Part shown: in pieces, positions 11,801 through 19,715 of the stretch | How positions within the stretch are numbered: the stretch's first letter is position 1 | Layout of the letters: each line of letters starts with the position of its first letter | From: Novosphingobium profundi | GTDB lineage: Bacteria; Pseudomonadota; Alphaproteobacteria; Sphingomonadales; Sphingomonadaceae | DNA length: 64,000 nucleotides | Direction: 5' to 3' | NCBI RefSeq assembly: GCF_020524485.1 | Contig: NZ_JAIVLF010000004.1 | Location: forward strand, 558,001 to 622,000 | Made by a program: the position numbers and the translations under genes | Notes under the pieces: model-generated | What the model was told of the DNA's origin: nothing | Seen by the model: only the letters and a program-made list of their open reading frames with translations | Database searches by the model: none

Positions 11801-12919
11801 TCAGACGCGCATCGGCATCAGGACGTAGAGCGCGGGGCTCTTGTCGTTCTGGCGGATGAGCGTGGGCGCCCCGGCATCGGCGAGGTGCAGTTCGACCGAA
11901 TCGCCGTCGATCTGGCCCAGGATGTCCTTGAGATAGTTCGCGTTGAAGCCGATCTCGAAGCTGTCCGCGCCGTAACCGGCGGGCACTTCCTCCGCCGCCG
12001 TGCCGTTGTCGGGCGAGGTCACCGAAAGCGTGATGCGGTCAGTGTCGAGCGCCATCTTGACCGCGCGGGTCTTTTCCGTGGCGATCGTCGCGACGCGGTC
12101 CACACCTTCGAAGAAGGCGCGCGGATCGAGCGTCAGCAGCTTGTCGTTCCCGGTCGGGATGACGCGGGTGTAATCGGGGAAGGTACCGTCGATCAGCTTG
12201 CTGGTCAGCACGACGCCGATCTCACCGCCGAGCGTGAAGCGTACCTTGCTCGCCGACATGTCGATCAGCACGTTGGAATCGAGCGCTTCCTCCAGCAGCT
12301 TGCGCAGTTCGGCAACGCATTTGCGCGGCACGATCACGTCGGGCATGCCATCGGCCCCGTCGGGACGCGCGATGGTGAAGCGGGCGAGACGGTGGCCGTC
12401 GGTCGCCGCGGCCTTCAGCTCGTCCTCGGTGACGTGGAAGAAGATGCCGTTCAGGTAGTAGCGCGTTTCCTCGGTCGAGATCGCAAAGCGCGTGCGGTCG
12501 ATCATCTGCGCCAGCGTGGCAGCCGGAATCTCGAAGCTGGTCGGCAGCTCGCCTTCGGCGATCATGGGGAAATCGTCGCGCGGAAGCGTGGGCAGCTGGA
12601 AGCGGCTGCGGTCGGCCTTGACGACGAGGCGGTTGTCCGCAGCCGCCAGGCTCACCTCGCTGCCGTCGGGCAACTTGCGGGCAATGTCGAACAGTAGATG
12701 TGCCGACACCGTGATCGCGCCGGGCTGCTCAACGTGGTTGGCGTTGAGCGTCTCGACCACCTGGAGGTCGAGGTCGGTCGCCATGATGCGCAGCGACGAG
12801 GTGCCCGACGCCTCGATCAGGACGTTCGAGAGGATGGGAATGGTGTTGCGGCGTTCGACAACGGACTGCACGTGGCTCAGGCAACGCAGCAGCGTGGAAC
12901 GTTCGATGGTGGCCTTCAT
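11801..12919 (-). CDS. dnaN: DNA polymerase III beta subunit (sliding clamp)
   Basis: 372 aa, normal length. Ring-shaped processivity clamp that binds polymerases and other partners through short QLxLF-type peptides. Begins MKATIERSTLLRCLSHVQSV at ATG 12919 and ends in the canonical clamp tail ALYVLMPMRV. The open frame extends to 13027 but the extra residues are not clamp-like. dnaA and recF are not adjacent, as is common in alphaproteobacteria. The same window encodes DnaX with two clamp-binding-like motifs (see findings). Confidence 0.97.
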   Translation of the reverse strand: MKATIERSTLLRCLSHVQSVVERRNTIPILSNVLIEASGTSSLRIMATDLDLQVVETLNANHVEQPGAITVSAHLLFDIARKLPDGSEVSLAAADNRLVVKADRSRFQLPTLPRDDFPMIAEGELPTSFEIPAATLAQMIDRTRFAISTEETRYYLNGIFFHVTEDELKAAATDGHRLARFTIARPDGADGMPDVIVPRKCVAELRKLLEEALDSNVLIDMSASKVRFTLGGEIGVVLTSKLIDGTFPDYTRVIPTGNDKLLTLDPRAFFEGVDRVATIATEKTRAVKMALDTDRITLSVTSPDNGTAAEEVPAGYGADSFEIGFNANYLKDILGQIDGDSVELHLADAGAPTLIRQNDKSPALYVLMPMRV

Positions 12920-13122
12920 AACAGCCTCAGGTCCCCTTTGGTCGGCCCGGGAATGTTCATAATCCCCAAAAACAGGACAAATATCTCTAACGCACGCAAG
13001 CCTCGCGGCAAGCGGGAACTGGTCCACAGAAGGTGAATCTGGGGATAATTCGGGGGAGTTTCATGCTTTTTTCGCATGAGGGCGCCGGCAAGATTGATCT
13101 TGCACTGCAGCAAGGAAGCGCC

Positions 13123-13545
13123 ATGTTCGCTGCAAAGCCCCTGAGATGCCAGCGAAACCACGGGAGTCGAAGCGACGTGTCGAGTACCCTTCACATCCAG
13201 CGCAAGGACCACGACGGCGCCCTTGCCACGATCGACCTCGAGGACTGGAAAAAGGCTGTCGCCACCATCGAGGACCTGCGCCTTGCCGATGGCGATGCGC
13301 AGCAGATCAATCCGCGCACCCACGAGATCGTCTCGATGCCCAACCGGGGCGGCGACGTCGAGATCTGGCGCCCGGACTGCGAAGACTGGCTGCGCGTGTT
13401 CTGGTACTCGCCCGAGGGCTACATCAGCTTCCCCGCCCCCGAACCGGGCGTGCGCGAGGAACTGCACCGCCTCTCGCTGGCGCGCAGCCTTGCCCTCAAG
13501 CTCGACGCCAAGATCTACGACGACGAGGGCGTGGAGACCGACTAG
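13123..13545 (+). CDS. conserved-looking hypothetical protein
   Basis: Acidic protein, 140 aa if begun at ATG 13123 (AAGGAAG at 13112-13118), 122 aa if begun at GTG 13177 (GGAG at 13163). The portion from HIQRKDHDGALATIDLEDWK onward has balanced, protein-like composition with aromatic-rich strands (RVFWYSPEGYISFPAP) and a C-terminal helix; the residues before it look less structured, favouring the later start. No signal peptide, membrane segment or known motif. It is divergent from dnaN and its stop overlaps the stop of the convergent lipoprotein gene by 4 nt. Function unknown. Confidence 0.65.
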   Translation: MFAAKPLRCQRNHGSRSDVSSTLHIQRKDHDGALATIDLEDWKKAVATIEDLRLADGDAQQINPRTHEIVSMPNRGGDVEIWRPDCEDWLRVFWYSPEGYISFPAPEPGVREELHRLSLARSLALKLDAKIYDDEGVETD

Positions 13546-14030
13546 CGCGCCGCACTCGCCTGCGCGAGAGGCGCGGAGGCAAACTCCGCGCTGTCGAGGT
13601 TTTCGACCTCACCTTGCGCGTCGATCACGAAAAGTCCCGATCCAAAATCCGGCCCCTCGGTGATGATGTGCACCATGTAGGGCTGGCCGGGGACGAGCGG
13701 CGGCGGGGTCTCCTCTCCGGGAACGCCCAGCGCCTGCCCGTAGGCAAGCGGGAACGTGGCCGAACAGGCCTCCTGCGAAACGGCCTGCGACCACACCGGC
13801 GCGCCTTCCAGCCCCGAACCGTCGACACCCACGCCCAGGACGTCCTCGCCCGAGGCAACCGGGGTCACCGCGACCTGGCGCACGCAGCCCGGATCGCTCC
13901 AGCCACCCCAGTTGCCGGGGGTAAAGACGATGGAATCGCCCTCCTTCCCGGCCACGAGGTCGTAGTACTGGGTGCAGCCTGTCAGCAGCAGGACAAGCGC
14001 AGCTGCGGCCAGGCGCACCCGGTATCGCAT
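13542..14030 (-). CDS. putative lipoprotein, unknown function
   Basis: 162 aa with a type II signal peptide: MRYRVRLAAAALVLLLTGC, lipobox LTGC, predicted Cys-19 acylation. The mature part is acidic with two further cysteines (DPGCVRQV, QEACSATF) that may form a disulfide. Its ATG overlaps the fabG TGA by one nt (TGATG), so it is probably translated by coupling from fabG; no functional link to fatty acid synthesis is evident. The gene ends convergently, overlapping the hypothetical gene on the plus strand by 4 nt. Confidence 0.75.
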   Translation of the reverse strand: MRYRVRLAAAALVLLLTGCTQYYDLVAGKEGDSIVFTPGNWGGWSDPGCVRQVAVTPVASGEDVLGVGVDGSGLEGAPVWSQAVSQEACSATFPLAYGQALGVPGEETPPPLVPGQPYMVHIITEGPDFGSGLFVIDAQGEVENLDSAEFASAPLAQASAAR

Positions 14031-14794
14031 CAGATCATCACCATGCCGCCGTTGACGTGCATGGTCTGGCCGGTGACGTAGCCCGCTTCCTTCGAGGCGA
14101 GGAACACGGCCGCCGCGGCGATGTCATCGCCCTCACCCATGCGGCCCATCGGGATCTTGGCGTTGAGCGCCTCCTTCTGGGCGTCGGGCAGGACGTCGGT
14201 CATCGCGGTGCGGATGAAGCCGGGCGCGATGCAGTTGACGGTGACGTTACGGCTGGCGAGTTCCTGCGCAAGGCTCTTCGACATCGCGGTGATGCCGCCC
14301 TTGGCCGCGCAGTAGTTCATCTGGCCGGGGTTGCCGGTGGTGCCCACGACCGAGGTGACGTTGATGATGCGGCCAAAGCGCGCCTTCATCATCGGCTTGG
14401 TCACGCCGCGCATCAGACGGAAGGTCGATTCCAGGTTGATCTTGATGACCTGGTCCCACTCCTCGTCCTTCATGCGCATGGCAAGGTTGTCACGGGTGAT
14501 GCCCGCGTTGTTGACGAGAATGTCGATCTTGCCGAGCGCCTCGAGCGCGGCAGGGACCAGCTTCTCGACCTGCTCGGCGTCCGAGAGGTTGCAGGGGATG
14601 GCGACGTGGTCGACTTCCTGCGGAGCCTGCGGGGTGTGCTCGTCCAGCTCGTCGCGGAAAGCGCGCAGCTTGTCCGCGTTGGAACCCGAGATCGCAAGGC
14701 GCGCGCCCTGCGCGGCCAGCTTGCGGGCAATCGCCGAACCGATGCCGCCGCTGGCGCCGGTCACAAGAGCGGTCATTCCGTGAAGGTCAAACAT
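14030..14794 (-). CDS. fabG: 3-oxoacyl-[ACP] reductase
   Basis: NADPH-dependent reduction of 3-oxoacyl-ACP in type II fatty acid synthesis. 254 aa from ATG 14794, preceded by GAGGA; an ATG 12 nt earlier (14806) is less well placed. SDR features: TGASGGIGSAIA (nucleotide binding), NNAG, catalytic Ser in NVTSVVG, YCAAKGG (Tyr and Lys of YxxxK), and the FabG-like end GQTMHVNGGMVMI. It sits downstream of fabD with a methyltransferase gene between. Identification firm. Confidence 0.94.
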   Translation of the reverse strand: MFDLHGMTALVTGASGGIGSAIARKLAAQGARLAISGSNADKLRAFRDELDEHTPQAPQEVDHVAIPCNLSDAEQVEKLVPAALEALGKIDILVNNAGITRDNLAMRMKDEEWDQVIKINLESTFRLMRGVTKPMMKARFGRIINVTSVVGTTGNPGQMNYCAAKGGITAMSKSLAQELASRNVTVNCIAPGFIRTAMTDVLPDAQKEALNAKIPMGRMGEGDDIAAAAVFLASKEAGYVTGQTMHVNGGMVMI

Positions 14795-14812
14795 GTCATT
14801 CCTCATTGGTTC

Positions 14813-15409
14813 TCAAGGCTTCCTCGCGAGGAAGCGCACGACGGCGCTTTGCCCGCGATGGTATTCGCCTTCCGTGATCTCGCGCACGACTTCCTCGGCG
14901 CAAATGGGTTCGAGCCCCGCGAATTCGGCCAGCAGCCCCTCGCGGGTCATCGTCCAGTCCTTCTGCGAAGGCGGCGGGCCGCCTGTGCCGGGCTGGGTGT
15001 ACTTGTCAGGAGTATAGGCTTCGAGCAGGACCGTCCCGTCCGGCTTCAGCGCGCGGACGACGCGGGCGTGGACATCGCGGCGCAGGCGCGGGGGCAGGTG
15101 CGCGAAGATCGCGACCACGCTGTCCCACACGCCCATGCCCATGTCGTAGTCCGCCAGGTCCACCGCGCGCGTCGCGATCTCCACGCCGCGCGCAGCGGCA
15201 AGCTCGCACGCGCGCTCGAGCCCGACCGGCGACTGGTCCACCGCCGTCACGTCAAAGCCCTGCTGCGCCAGCCAGACCGCGTTGCGCCCCTGCCCTTCGG
15301 CAAGGCACAGGCAGCACCCCGGCGTCAGGTCTGCGACACGCTCGACCAGGAAGTCGTTGGGCTCGGTGCCATAGGCATAGTCGGCTGCGGCATAGCGTTC
15401 ATCCCACAT
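14813..15409 (-). CDS. class I SAM-dependent methyltransferase
   Basis: 198 aa, start ATG 15409 with AAGGAG about 10 nt upstream. Rossmann methyltransferase: motif I is degenerate (GCCLCLAEGQGRNAVWLAQQ) as in TehB/thiopurine-like enzymes, motif II DVTAVDQSPVGLERA, then VAIFAHLPP and LKPDGTVLLEAYTP. TehB-like proteins methylate small molecules; the substrate here is not deducible. It is placed between fabD and fabG (18 bp before fabG), so is likely co-transcribed with them. Confidence 0.85.
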   Translation of the reverse strand: MWDERYAAADYAYGTEPNDFLVERVADLTPGCCLCLAEGQGRNAVWLAQQGFDVTAVDQSPVGLERACELAAARGVEIATRAVDLADYDMGMGVWDSVVAIFAHLPPRLRRDVHARVVRALKPDGTVLLEAYTPDKYTQPGTGGPPPSQKDWTMTREGLLAEFAGLEPICAEEVVREITEGEYHRGQSAVVRFLARKP

Positions 15410-15464
15410 CGGGGCACACTCCTTCAGGTATGAGGGTTGCCTTGCGCCGACCAGCTATAGCGCC

Positions 15465-16415
15465 TCAGAGAGACTTCGCCAGTTCCTCGATCTCAGCCAT
15501 GCTCGAGGCGGTCAGCACGTTCACATCGCCCGCCGAGCGCTTGATCATGGGGCCCACGACCTTGCCGCCCAGTTCGACGAAATCGGTCACGCCCGCCTCA
15601 GCCATCGCCATCGCGCTCTCGCGCCAGCGCACGCGGCCGCAGACCTGCTCGACAAGGAGGTACTGGATCGCGGGCGGATCGGTGACGATGGCGGCGGTCA
15701 CGTTGGCAAAGAGCGGCACGCTGACCGCTCCGGGACGGGTTTCCTCAAGCGCCTTGGCCATCGCGTCGGCCGCGGGCTGCATCAGCGGGCAGTGGAACGG
15801 CGCGGAGACCGGCAGCAGCACGCCGCGCTTGATGCCGTGGTCCTTGACCATGGCGACCGCGCGCTCGATCGCGCCCTTGTGGCCCGAGAGGACGACCTGG
15901 CCGGGATCATTGTCGTTGGCAACGGTGCAGACCTCGACCTCACCGTCGGGGCCGGTCGCGGCGGCTTCGGCAAGCGCGGTGGCCTTGGCGATGTCCGCGC
16001 CCAGGAGGGCAGCCATGGCGCCCACGCCGACCGGCACGGCGGCCTGCATCGATTCGCCGCGAAGCTTGAGGAGACGCGCGGTGTCGGCAAGGCTGAAGGC
16101 CCCTGCCGCGCACAGCGCGGTGTATTCACCCAGCGAGTGCCCGGCAACGAAATCGGCCTTGTCGGCAAGGCTGATGCCGCCGTCCTTTTCCAGCACACGC
16201 AGCACGGCGATGGCGTTGGCCATGATCGCGGGCTGGGCGTTGGCGGTCAGCGTCAGTTGGTCCTCGGGGCCTTCGGACATGATCTTGAAGAGGTCCTGGC
16301 CGAGCGCGTCGTTGACTTCCTCGAAGACCTCGCGCGCGGCCGCGCTGGCCTCAGCCAACTCGACGCCCATGCCTACCTTCTGGCTGCCCTGACCCGGAAA
16401 AACGAACGCACGCAT
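15465..16415 (-). CDS. fabD: malonyl-CoA:ACP transacylase
   Basis: Loads malonate onto acyl carrier protein for fatty acid elongation. 316 aa from ATG 16415, with AGGA about 9 nt upstream. Visible: N-terminal FPGQGSQKVGMG, the nucleophile elbow AGHSLGEYTAL, and the later PFHCPLM (catalytic His). First gene of a fabD-methyltransferase-fabG-lipoprotein run on the minus strand; 55 bp separate it from the methyltransferase gene. acpP and fabF are not in the cluster. Confidence 0.95.
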   Translation of the reverse strand: MRAFVFPGQGSQKVGMGVELAEASAAAREVFEEVNDALGQDLFKIMSEGPEDQLTLTANAQPAIMANAIAVLRVLEKDGGISLADKADFVAGHSLGEYTALCAAGAFSLADTARLLKLRGESMQAAVPVGVGAMAALLGADIAKATALAEAAATGPDGEVEVCTVANDNDPGQVVLSGHKGAIERAVAMVKDHGIKRGVLLPVSAPFHCPLMQPAADAMAKALEETRPGAVSVPLFANVTAAIVTDPPAIQYLLVEQVCGRVRWRESAMAMAEAGVTDFVELGGKVVGPMIKRSAGDVNVLTASSMAEIEELAKSL

Positions 16416-16521
16416 CAGCAAAATCCTTTCATCCCGGCCGTGTCTGTCCATGGTAAGTGCCGGGGAAACTCGCAGCGCTTAGTGCGCTCCGCGCCCAAGG
16501 GCAAGCCATCGGCGGCGGCCT

Positions 16522-17346
16522 TCACCGGGCGCTTCCCCGCCCGAAGGGCACGATCGTGTTGGCCGCATCGTGGCCGATGTCGGCCTCACCCAGATAGGCA
16601 ATGGCGTGGCGCTGGCACCAGTGGCGCGCGATCTCCTGCGCGCTGGCGCCGAAGGGACGGTCGTTCTCGGGCACCGCGCTCACCCGGCCAAGGCGCAGCC
16701 CCGCAATACCGCCCAGGTGTGCGGTAAGGTGGAAGAACAGACGGTCGACGGCGTAGAGATACTCGGACACTTCCTCGACCATGACCACATGGCCCGCAAG
16801 CCCCGGCATCAGCGGCGTGCCCGCCAGCATGGCCAGCGTCATCAGGTTGAAAGCGACGACGGGGTGCTTTTCGCGTGCGAGCGTGGGCTCCACGTGCGCC
16901 TGCCCCGCCCCGGTCAGCCAGCCGAGCGCGCGGCGGATCGCCTCTTCCCCGCCCTCGCGGCGGATGTCGGCCAGCATGGGGCCGTGAACGGGCCGCCCGA
17001 CCCTCGCGCGGTAGAGCCCGCCCAGAAGGTAACCCGCGTCCGAATAGCCCAGAAACACCTTGTCCTGCGCGGCATGGTCCATTGCCGCAAGCGCGTCCTC
17101 GGCCACACGGCACGCGCCATAGCCGCCGCGTGCGAACCAGACAGCGTCGACGGAAGGATCGTTGGCGCATTCGACAAGGGCCGCGGTGCGCTGCGCATCG
17201 CTTCCGGCAAAATGGCCCTCCTCAGCAAAGCATTGCTCGTGGACAAGAAGCTCGACGCCGGGAAACTCGGACGCGGCCAGCGCCTGGACGCGCGCGACAT
17301 CCTCGCGGGTGATCGGGGTGGACGGTGCACAAACAGCGATACGCAT
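16522..17346 (-). CDS. ldcA: LD-carboxypeptidase (peptidase S66)
   Basis: Cytoplasmic serine peptidase that trims the terminal D-Ala from recycled muropeptide tetrapeptides. 274 aa from ATG 17346 (GGAAGGA about 7 nt upstream). Family signatures: WFARGGYGACRV (about 70-81), the nucleophile motif GYSD (Ser-102), a Glu-containing EEVSEYLYAVDRLF, and the C-terminal His motif GHDAANTIVPFG. Divergent from the Mur ligase at 17405 (58 bp apart), which would accept the tripeptide product; the pair fits murein recycling. Symbol by function. Confidence 0.88.
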   Translation of the reverse strand: MRIAVCAPSTPITREDVARVQALAASEFPGVELLVHEQCFAEEGHFAGSDAQRTAALVECANDPSVDAVWFARGGYGACRVAEDALAAMDHAAQDKVFLGYSDAGYLLGGLYRARVGRPVHGPMLADIRREGGEEAIRRALGWLTGAGQAHVEPTLAREKHPVVAFNLMTLAMLAGTPLMPGLAGHVVMVEEVSEYLYAVDRLFFHLTAHLGGIAGLRLGRVSAVPENDRPFGASAQEIARHWCQRHAIAYLGEADIGHDAANTIVPFGRGSAR

Positions 17347-17404
17347 GGTGATGTCCTTCCTATCCATGTTGTCATGCGCTGCAAGGGCGCATACCGATAA
17401 CCCC

Positions 17405-18871
17405 ATGACCCAAAGCCCCGAGGCCGCCGCCGCCGTTCCCGACAATGCCCCCGTTACCGCCATGACGCCCGCGGACCTCACGGCGCATCCCTGGTTCTTC
17501 TGCGGCATTGGCGGGTCGGGGATGCTGCCGCTGGCGCTGATCCTGAAGGGCCTTGGCGCCACTATCGCGGGTTCGGACCGGGGCCGCGATCAGGGCCGCA
17601 GCCCGGAAAAGTTCGCCTGGCTCGAAGAGCTGGGCTTCGCGCTCCACCCCCAGGACGGGAGCGGGATCACGCAAGGCGCCCAGACCCTCGTCGCCTCGGC
17701 CGCAGTGGAAGATACCGTACCCGAAGTCGTGCGCGCCAAGGAACTGGGCTGTGCGCGCATGAGCCGCGCGCAGCTTCTCGCCACGCTCTTCAACGCGGCC
17801 GGAGAAGGCATCGCCATCGGCGGCACCTCGGGCAAGTCGACCGTCACCGGTATGACCGGCTGGATCCTGACGCAAACGGGTGCGGATCCCACGATCATGA
17901 ACGGCGCGGTGATGAAGAACTTCGTCTCCGAGGACGCCCCCTTCGCCAGTGCGCGCGTGGGCAAGGGCCGCGCGTTCGTCTCCGAGGTGGATGAGAGCGA
18001 CGGCTCGATTGCGCTCTACCGGCCCAAGGTCGCGGCCCTTCTCAACGTCAGCCTCGACCACAAGTCGATGGAGGAGCTGCGCCGCCTCTTCGGCGATTTC
18101 CTCGCCTCGGCCGAGATCGCCGCGATCAACCTCGACGATGCGGAAAGCGCCGCCCTCGCCCACCGCGCGAAGGCCGCGATCACCTTTGGCATCACCAACC
18201 CCAACGTGCGCCTGCGCGCCGGGGAGATCGTCGAGGGGCCGACCTCGCTTCAGGCCACCGTCCACGACCGGCTGGAAGGCACGCGCCACGAGCTCACGCT
18301 GCAGGTGCCCGGCCGCCACAACCTCTACAACGCGCTCGCCGCGATTGCCGCCAGCCACGCCGCCGGAGTGCCGGTGGCCGACGCGGTAGCCGCGCTTTCC
18401 AGCTTTGCAGGGCTCGCCCGGCGCTTCGACATCGTGGGCACCTCGCCTGCGGGGATCACCGTCATCGACGACTTCGGGCACAACCCGGACAAGGTCGCGG
18501 CCACGCTCACGACGCTGAAATCGCATCCGGGCCGCGTGATCGCCTTCTTCCAGCCGCACGGCTATGGACCCTTGCGGCAGATGGGTGCCGAACTGGCGCA
18601 GGTGATCGGCTGGAAACTGGGCGCCAACGACGTCGCGATCCTGTGCGATCCGGTCTACTTCGGCGGCACGGTCGACCGCAGCGAGGGCAGCGAACGGATC
18701 GTGCGCCTGATCGAGGAAGCTGGCGCGCGCGCCGAGTACGTCCCCGAGCGCAGCGCCTGCGCGGACCGGATTGCCGAGATCGCGAAAGCCGGTGACCGCA
18801 TCGTGGTCATGGGCGCGCGCGACGACACGCTGACGGTCTTTGCCCGCGATCTGCTGGCCCGCCTCGCCTGA
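17405..18871 (+). CDS. mpl: Mur ligase, probably murein tripeptide ligase (Mpl-like)
   Basis: 488 aa. In the MurC/Mpl family; Mpl joins recycled L-Ala-D-Glu-mDAP tripeptide to UDP-MurNAc. N-terminal Rossmann loop CGIGGSGMLPLA (about 33-44), ATP loop GGTSGKSTVTGM (about 139-150; usual family form GTHGKTTT), EVDESDGS, LNVSLDHKSMEELR, VPGRHNLYNALAA and the C-terminal DDFGHNPDKVAAT, FFQPHGYGPLR. I prefer Mpl over MurC because the gene is away from a division/cell-wall cluster and faces ldcA; a true MurC cannot be excluded by eye. A Mur ligase is certain. Confidence 0.82.
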   Translation: MTQSPEAAAAVPDNAPVTAMTPADLTAHPWFFCGIGGSGMLPLALILKGLGATIAGSDRGRDQGRSPEKFAWLEELGFALHPQDGSGITQGAQTLVASAAVEDTVPEVVRAKELGCARMSRAQLLATLFNAAGEGIAIGGTSGKSTVTGMTGWILTQTGADPTIMNGAVMKNFVSEDAPFASARVGKGRAFVSEVDESDGSIALYRPKVAALLNVSLDHKSMEELRRLFGDFLASAEIAAINLDDAESAALAHRAKAAITFGITNPNVRLRAGEIVEGPTSLQATVHDRLEGTRHELTLQVPGRHNLYNALAAIAASHAAGVPVADAVAALSSFAGLARRFDIVGTSPAGITVIDDFGHNPDKVAATLTTLKSHPGRVIAFFQPHGYGPLRQMGAELAQVIGWKLGANDVAILCDPVYFGGTVDRSEGSERIVRLIEEAGARAEYVPERSACADRIAEIAKAGDRIVVMGARDDTLTVFARDLLARLA

Positions 18872-18901
18872 GCAGCCGGTCCTTGCGCGGGCCGGACGGC
18901 G

Positions 18902-19207
18902 TCAGGAAATGCGCGCCAGCGGATGGTAGAAGCCGCTCTCGATCCACTCACCCGCCTTGGCTTCGAATGCCTTGACGTGCGGCGCGCGGGTGTGGGCATC
19001 GAAGGTCGCGCGGTCACGCCACTGCTCGGTGATCACGAAGCGGCGCGGGTCGTCGAGGTCCTGGTGCAGATCGTAGCGTACGAAGCCCTCCTCCCGATGG
19101 ACCTGGGGCACGAGCTCCAGCAGCGCGTCGCGCAGCTTGTCCTCGCACCCGGGCTTGGCGATGTTGAAGGCCACGCAATGGACAGGCTGGGTATCAATCG
19201 TGCTCAT
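18902..19207 (-). CDS. antibiotic biosynthesis monooxygenase (ABM) domain protein
   Basis: 101 aa, small ferredoxin-like alpha/beta fold. The pattern HCVAFNIAKPGCEDKLRDAL, HREEGFVRYDLHQDLDDPRR, FVITEQWRDRATFDAHTRAP and HVKAF is typical of ABM-family quinol monooxygenases, which usually act as dimers. Single gene, converging on the Mur ligase (30 bp between stops). Real substrate unknown; many members only detoxify or oxidise quinols. Confidence 0.85.
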   Translation of the reverse strand: MSTIDTQPVHCVAFNIAKPGCEDKLRDALLELVPQVHREEGFVRYDLHQDLDDPRRFVITEQWRDRATFDAHTRAPHVKAFEAKAGEWIESGFYHPLARIS

Positions 19208-19325
19208 GGGTCATTCCTTTGTGCAGGCAGAGGTGGAGCCGCCCCTTCCGCGTGAAGGAGGGACGCTCTTTCAAGCACCTAGCTGGGTAGCGCGAGGGTA
19301 GGCGAACAGCCCTGCCCACCTCCAC

Positions 19326-19352
19326 GGCGCGATGAGAAGTTCTCATCGCGCC
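19326..19352. promoter_or_regulatory. 27-bp near-perfect palindrome
   Basis: 13-bp arms GGCGCGATGAGAA (19326-19338) and its exact complement (19340-19352) around one central base. It lies in the 292-bp gap between the divergent ABM gene and the small gene at 19500. With no loop it is better explained as an operator for a dimeric regulator than as a terminator. The cognate protein is unknown. Confidence 0.6.
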
Positions 19353-19499
19353 CTTTCGGGAACCCCTGCCCGCTTGTTGCGAGCGCGCGGAATAACGCCC
19401 CCTCGTCCGCCTGCCCCGCAGATATCCCTAAGGGCCCCCAACCTGGCTTTAGCAGGCCCGCCGCTAGAGGGGCGATGCCACGAACATTCGGGAGCGGAT

Positions 19500-19715
19500 A
19501 TGTCTTTACCTGCACAAGGTTCGCCGGTGTGGGGGCGACTGGCCAACGGCGGCCTGTCGCGCCTGCAGACGAGCCATCTGGGCACGCAGATGCTCATGAA
19601 GCGGCTGGAACTCAGCCCGGCCCCGGCCAGCGCCAAGGCCACCGAGATCTACAACTATTTCGTCAAGTGGGAGAGGTCCCTTGCAAATGAAGTCGCCCAG
19701 CTCAATCGTCTCTGA
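19500..19715 (+). CDS. small hypothetical protein overlapping the next gene
   Basis: 71 aa from ATG 19500, with GGGAG about 5 nt upstream. It carries a helical C-terminal half (ASAKATEIYNYFVKWERSLA, NEVAQLNRL) that looks like a short coiled coil or partner-binding helix. No signal peptide or metal motif. Its last 29 nt overlap the start of the DUF6976-family gene (19687) in another frame, so the two are probably translationally coupled. No known family recognised; the arrangement suggests joint action with the downstream protein. Confidence 0.6.
   Translation: MSLPAQGSPVWGRLANGGLSRLQTSHLGTQMLMKRLELSPAPASAKATEIYNYFVKWERSLANEVAQLNRL

Noticed and set aside
8942..12697. Very long open frame (about 1,250 codons) antisense to the GGDEF gene and dnaN
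   Set aside because: It mirrors two clear genes on the opposite strand, and its His/Arg/Gln-rich composition is the usual GC-driven shadow.
14057..15433. 458-codon frame antisense to fabG and the methyltransferase
   Set aside because: Shadow of two clear genes; arginine/histidine-rich with no domain.
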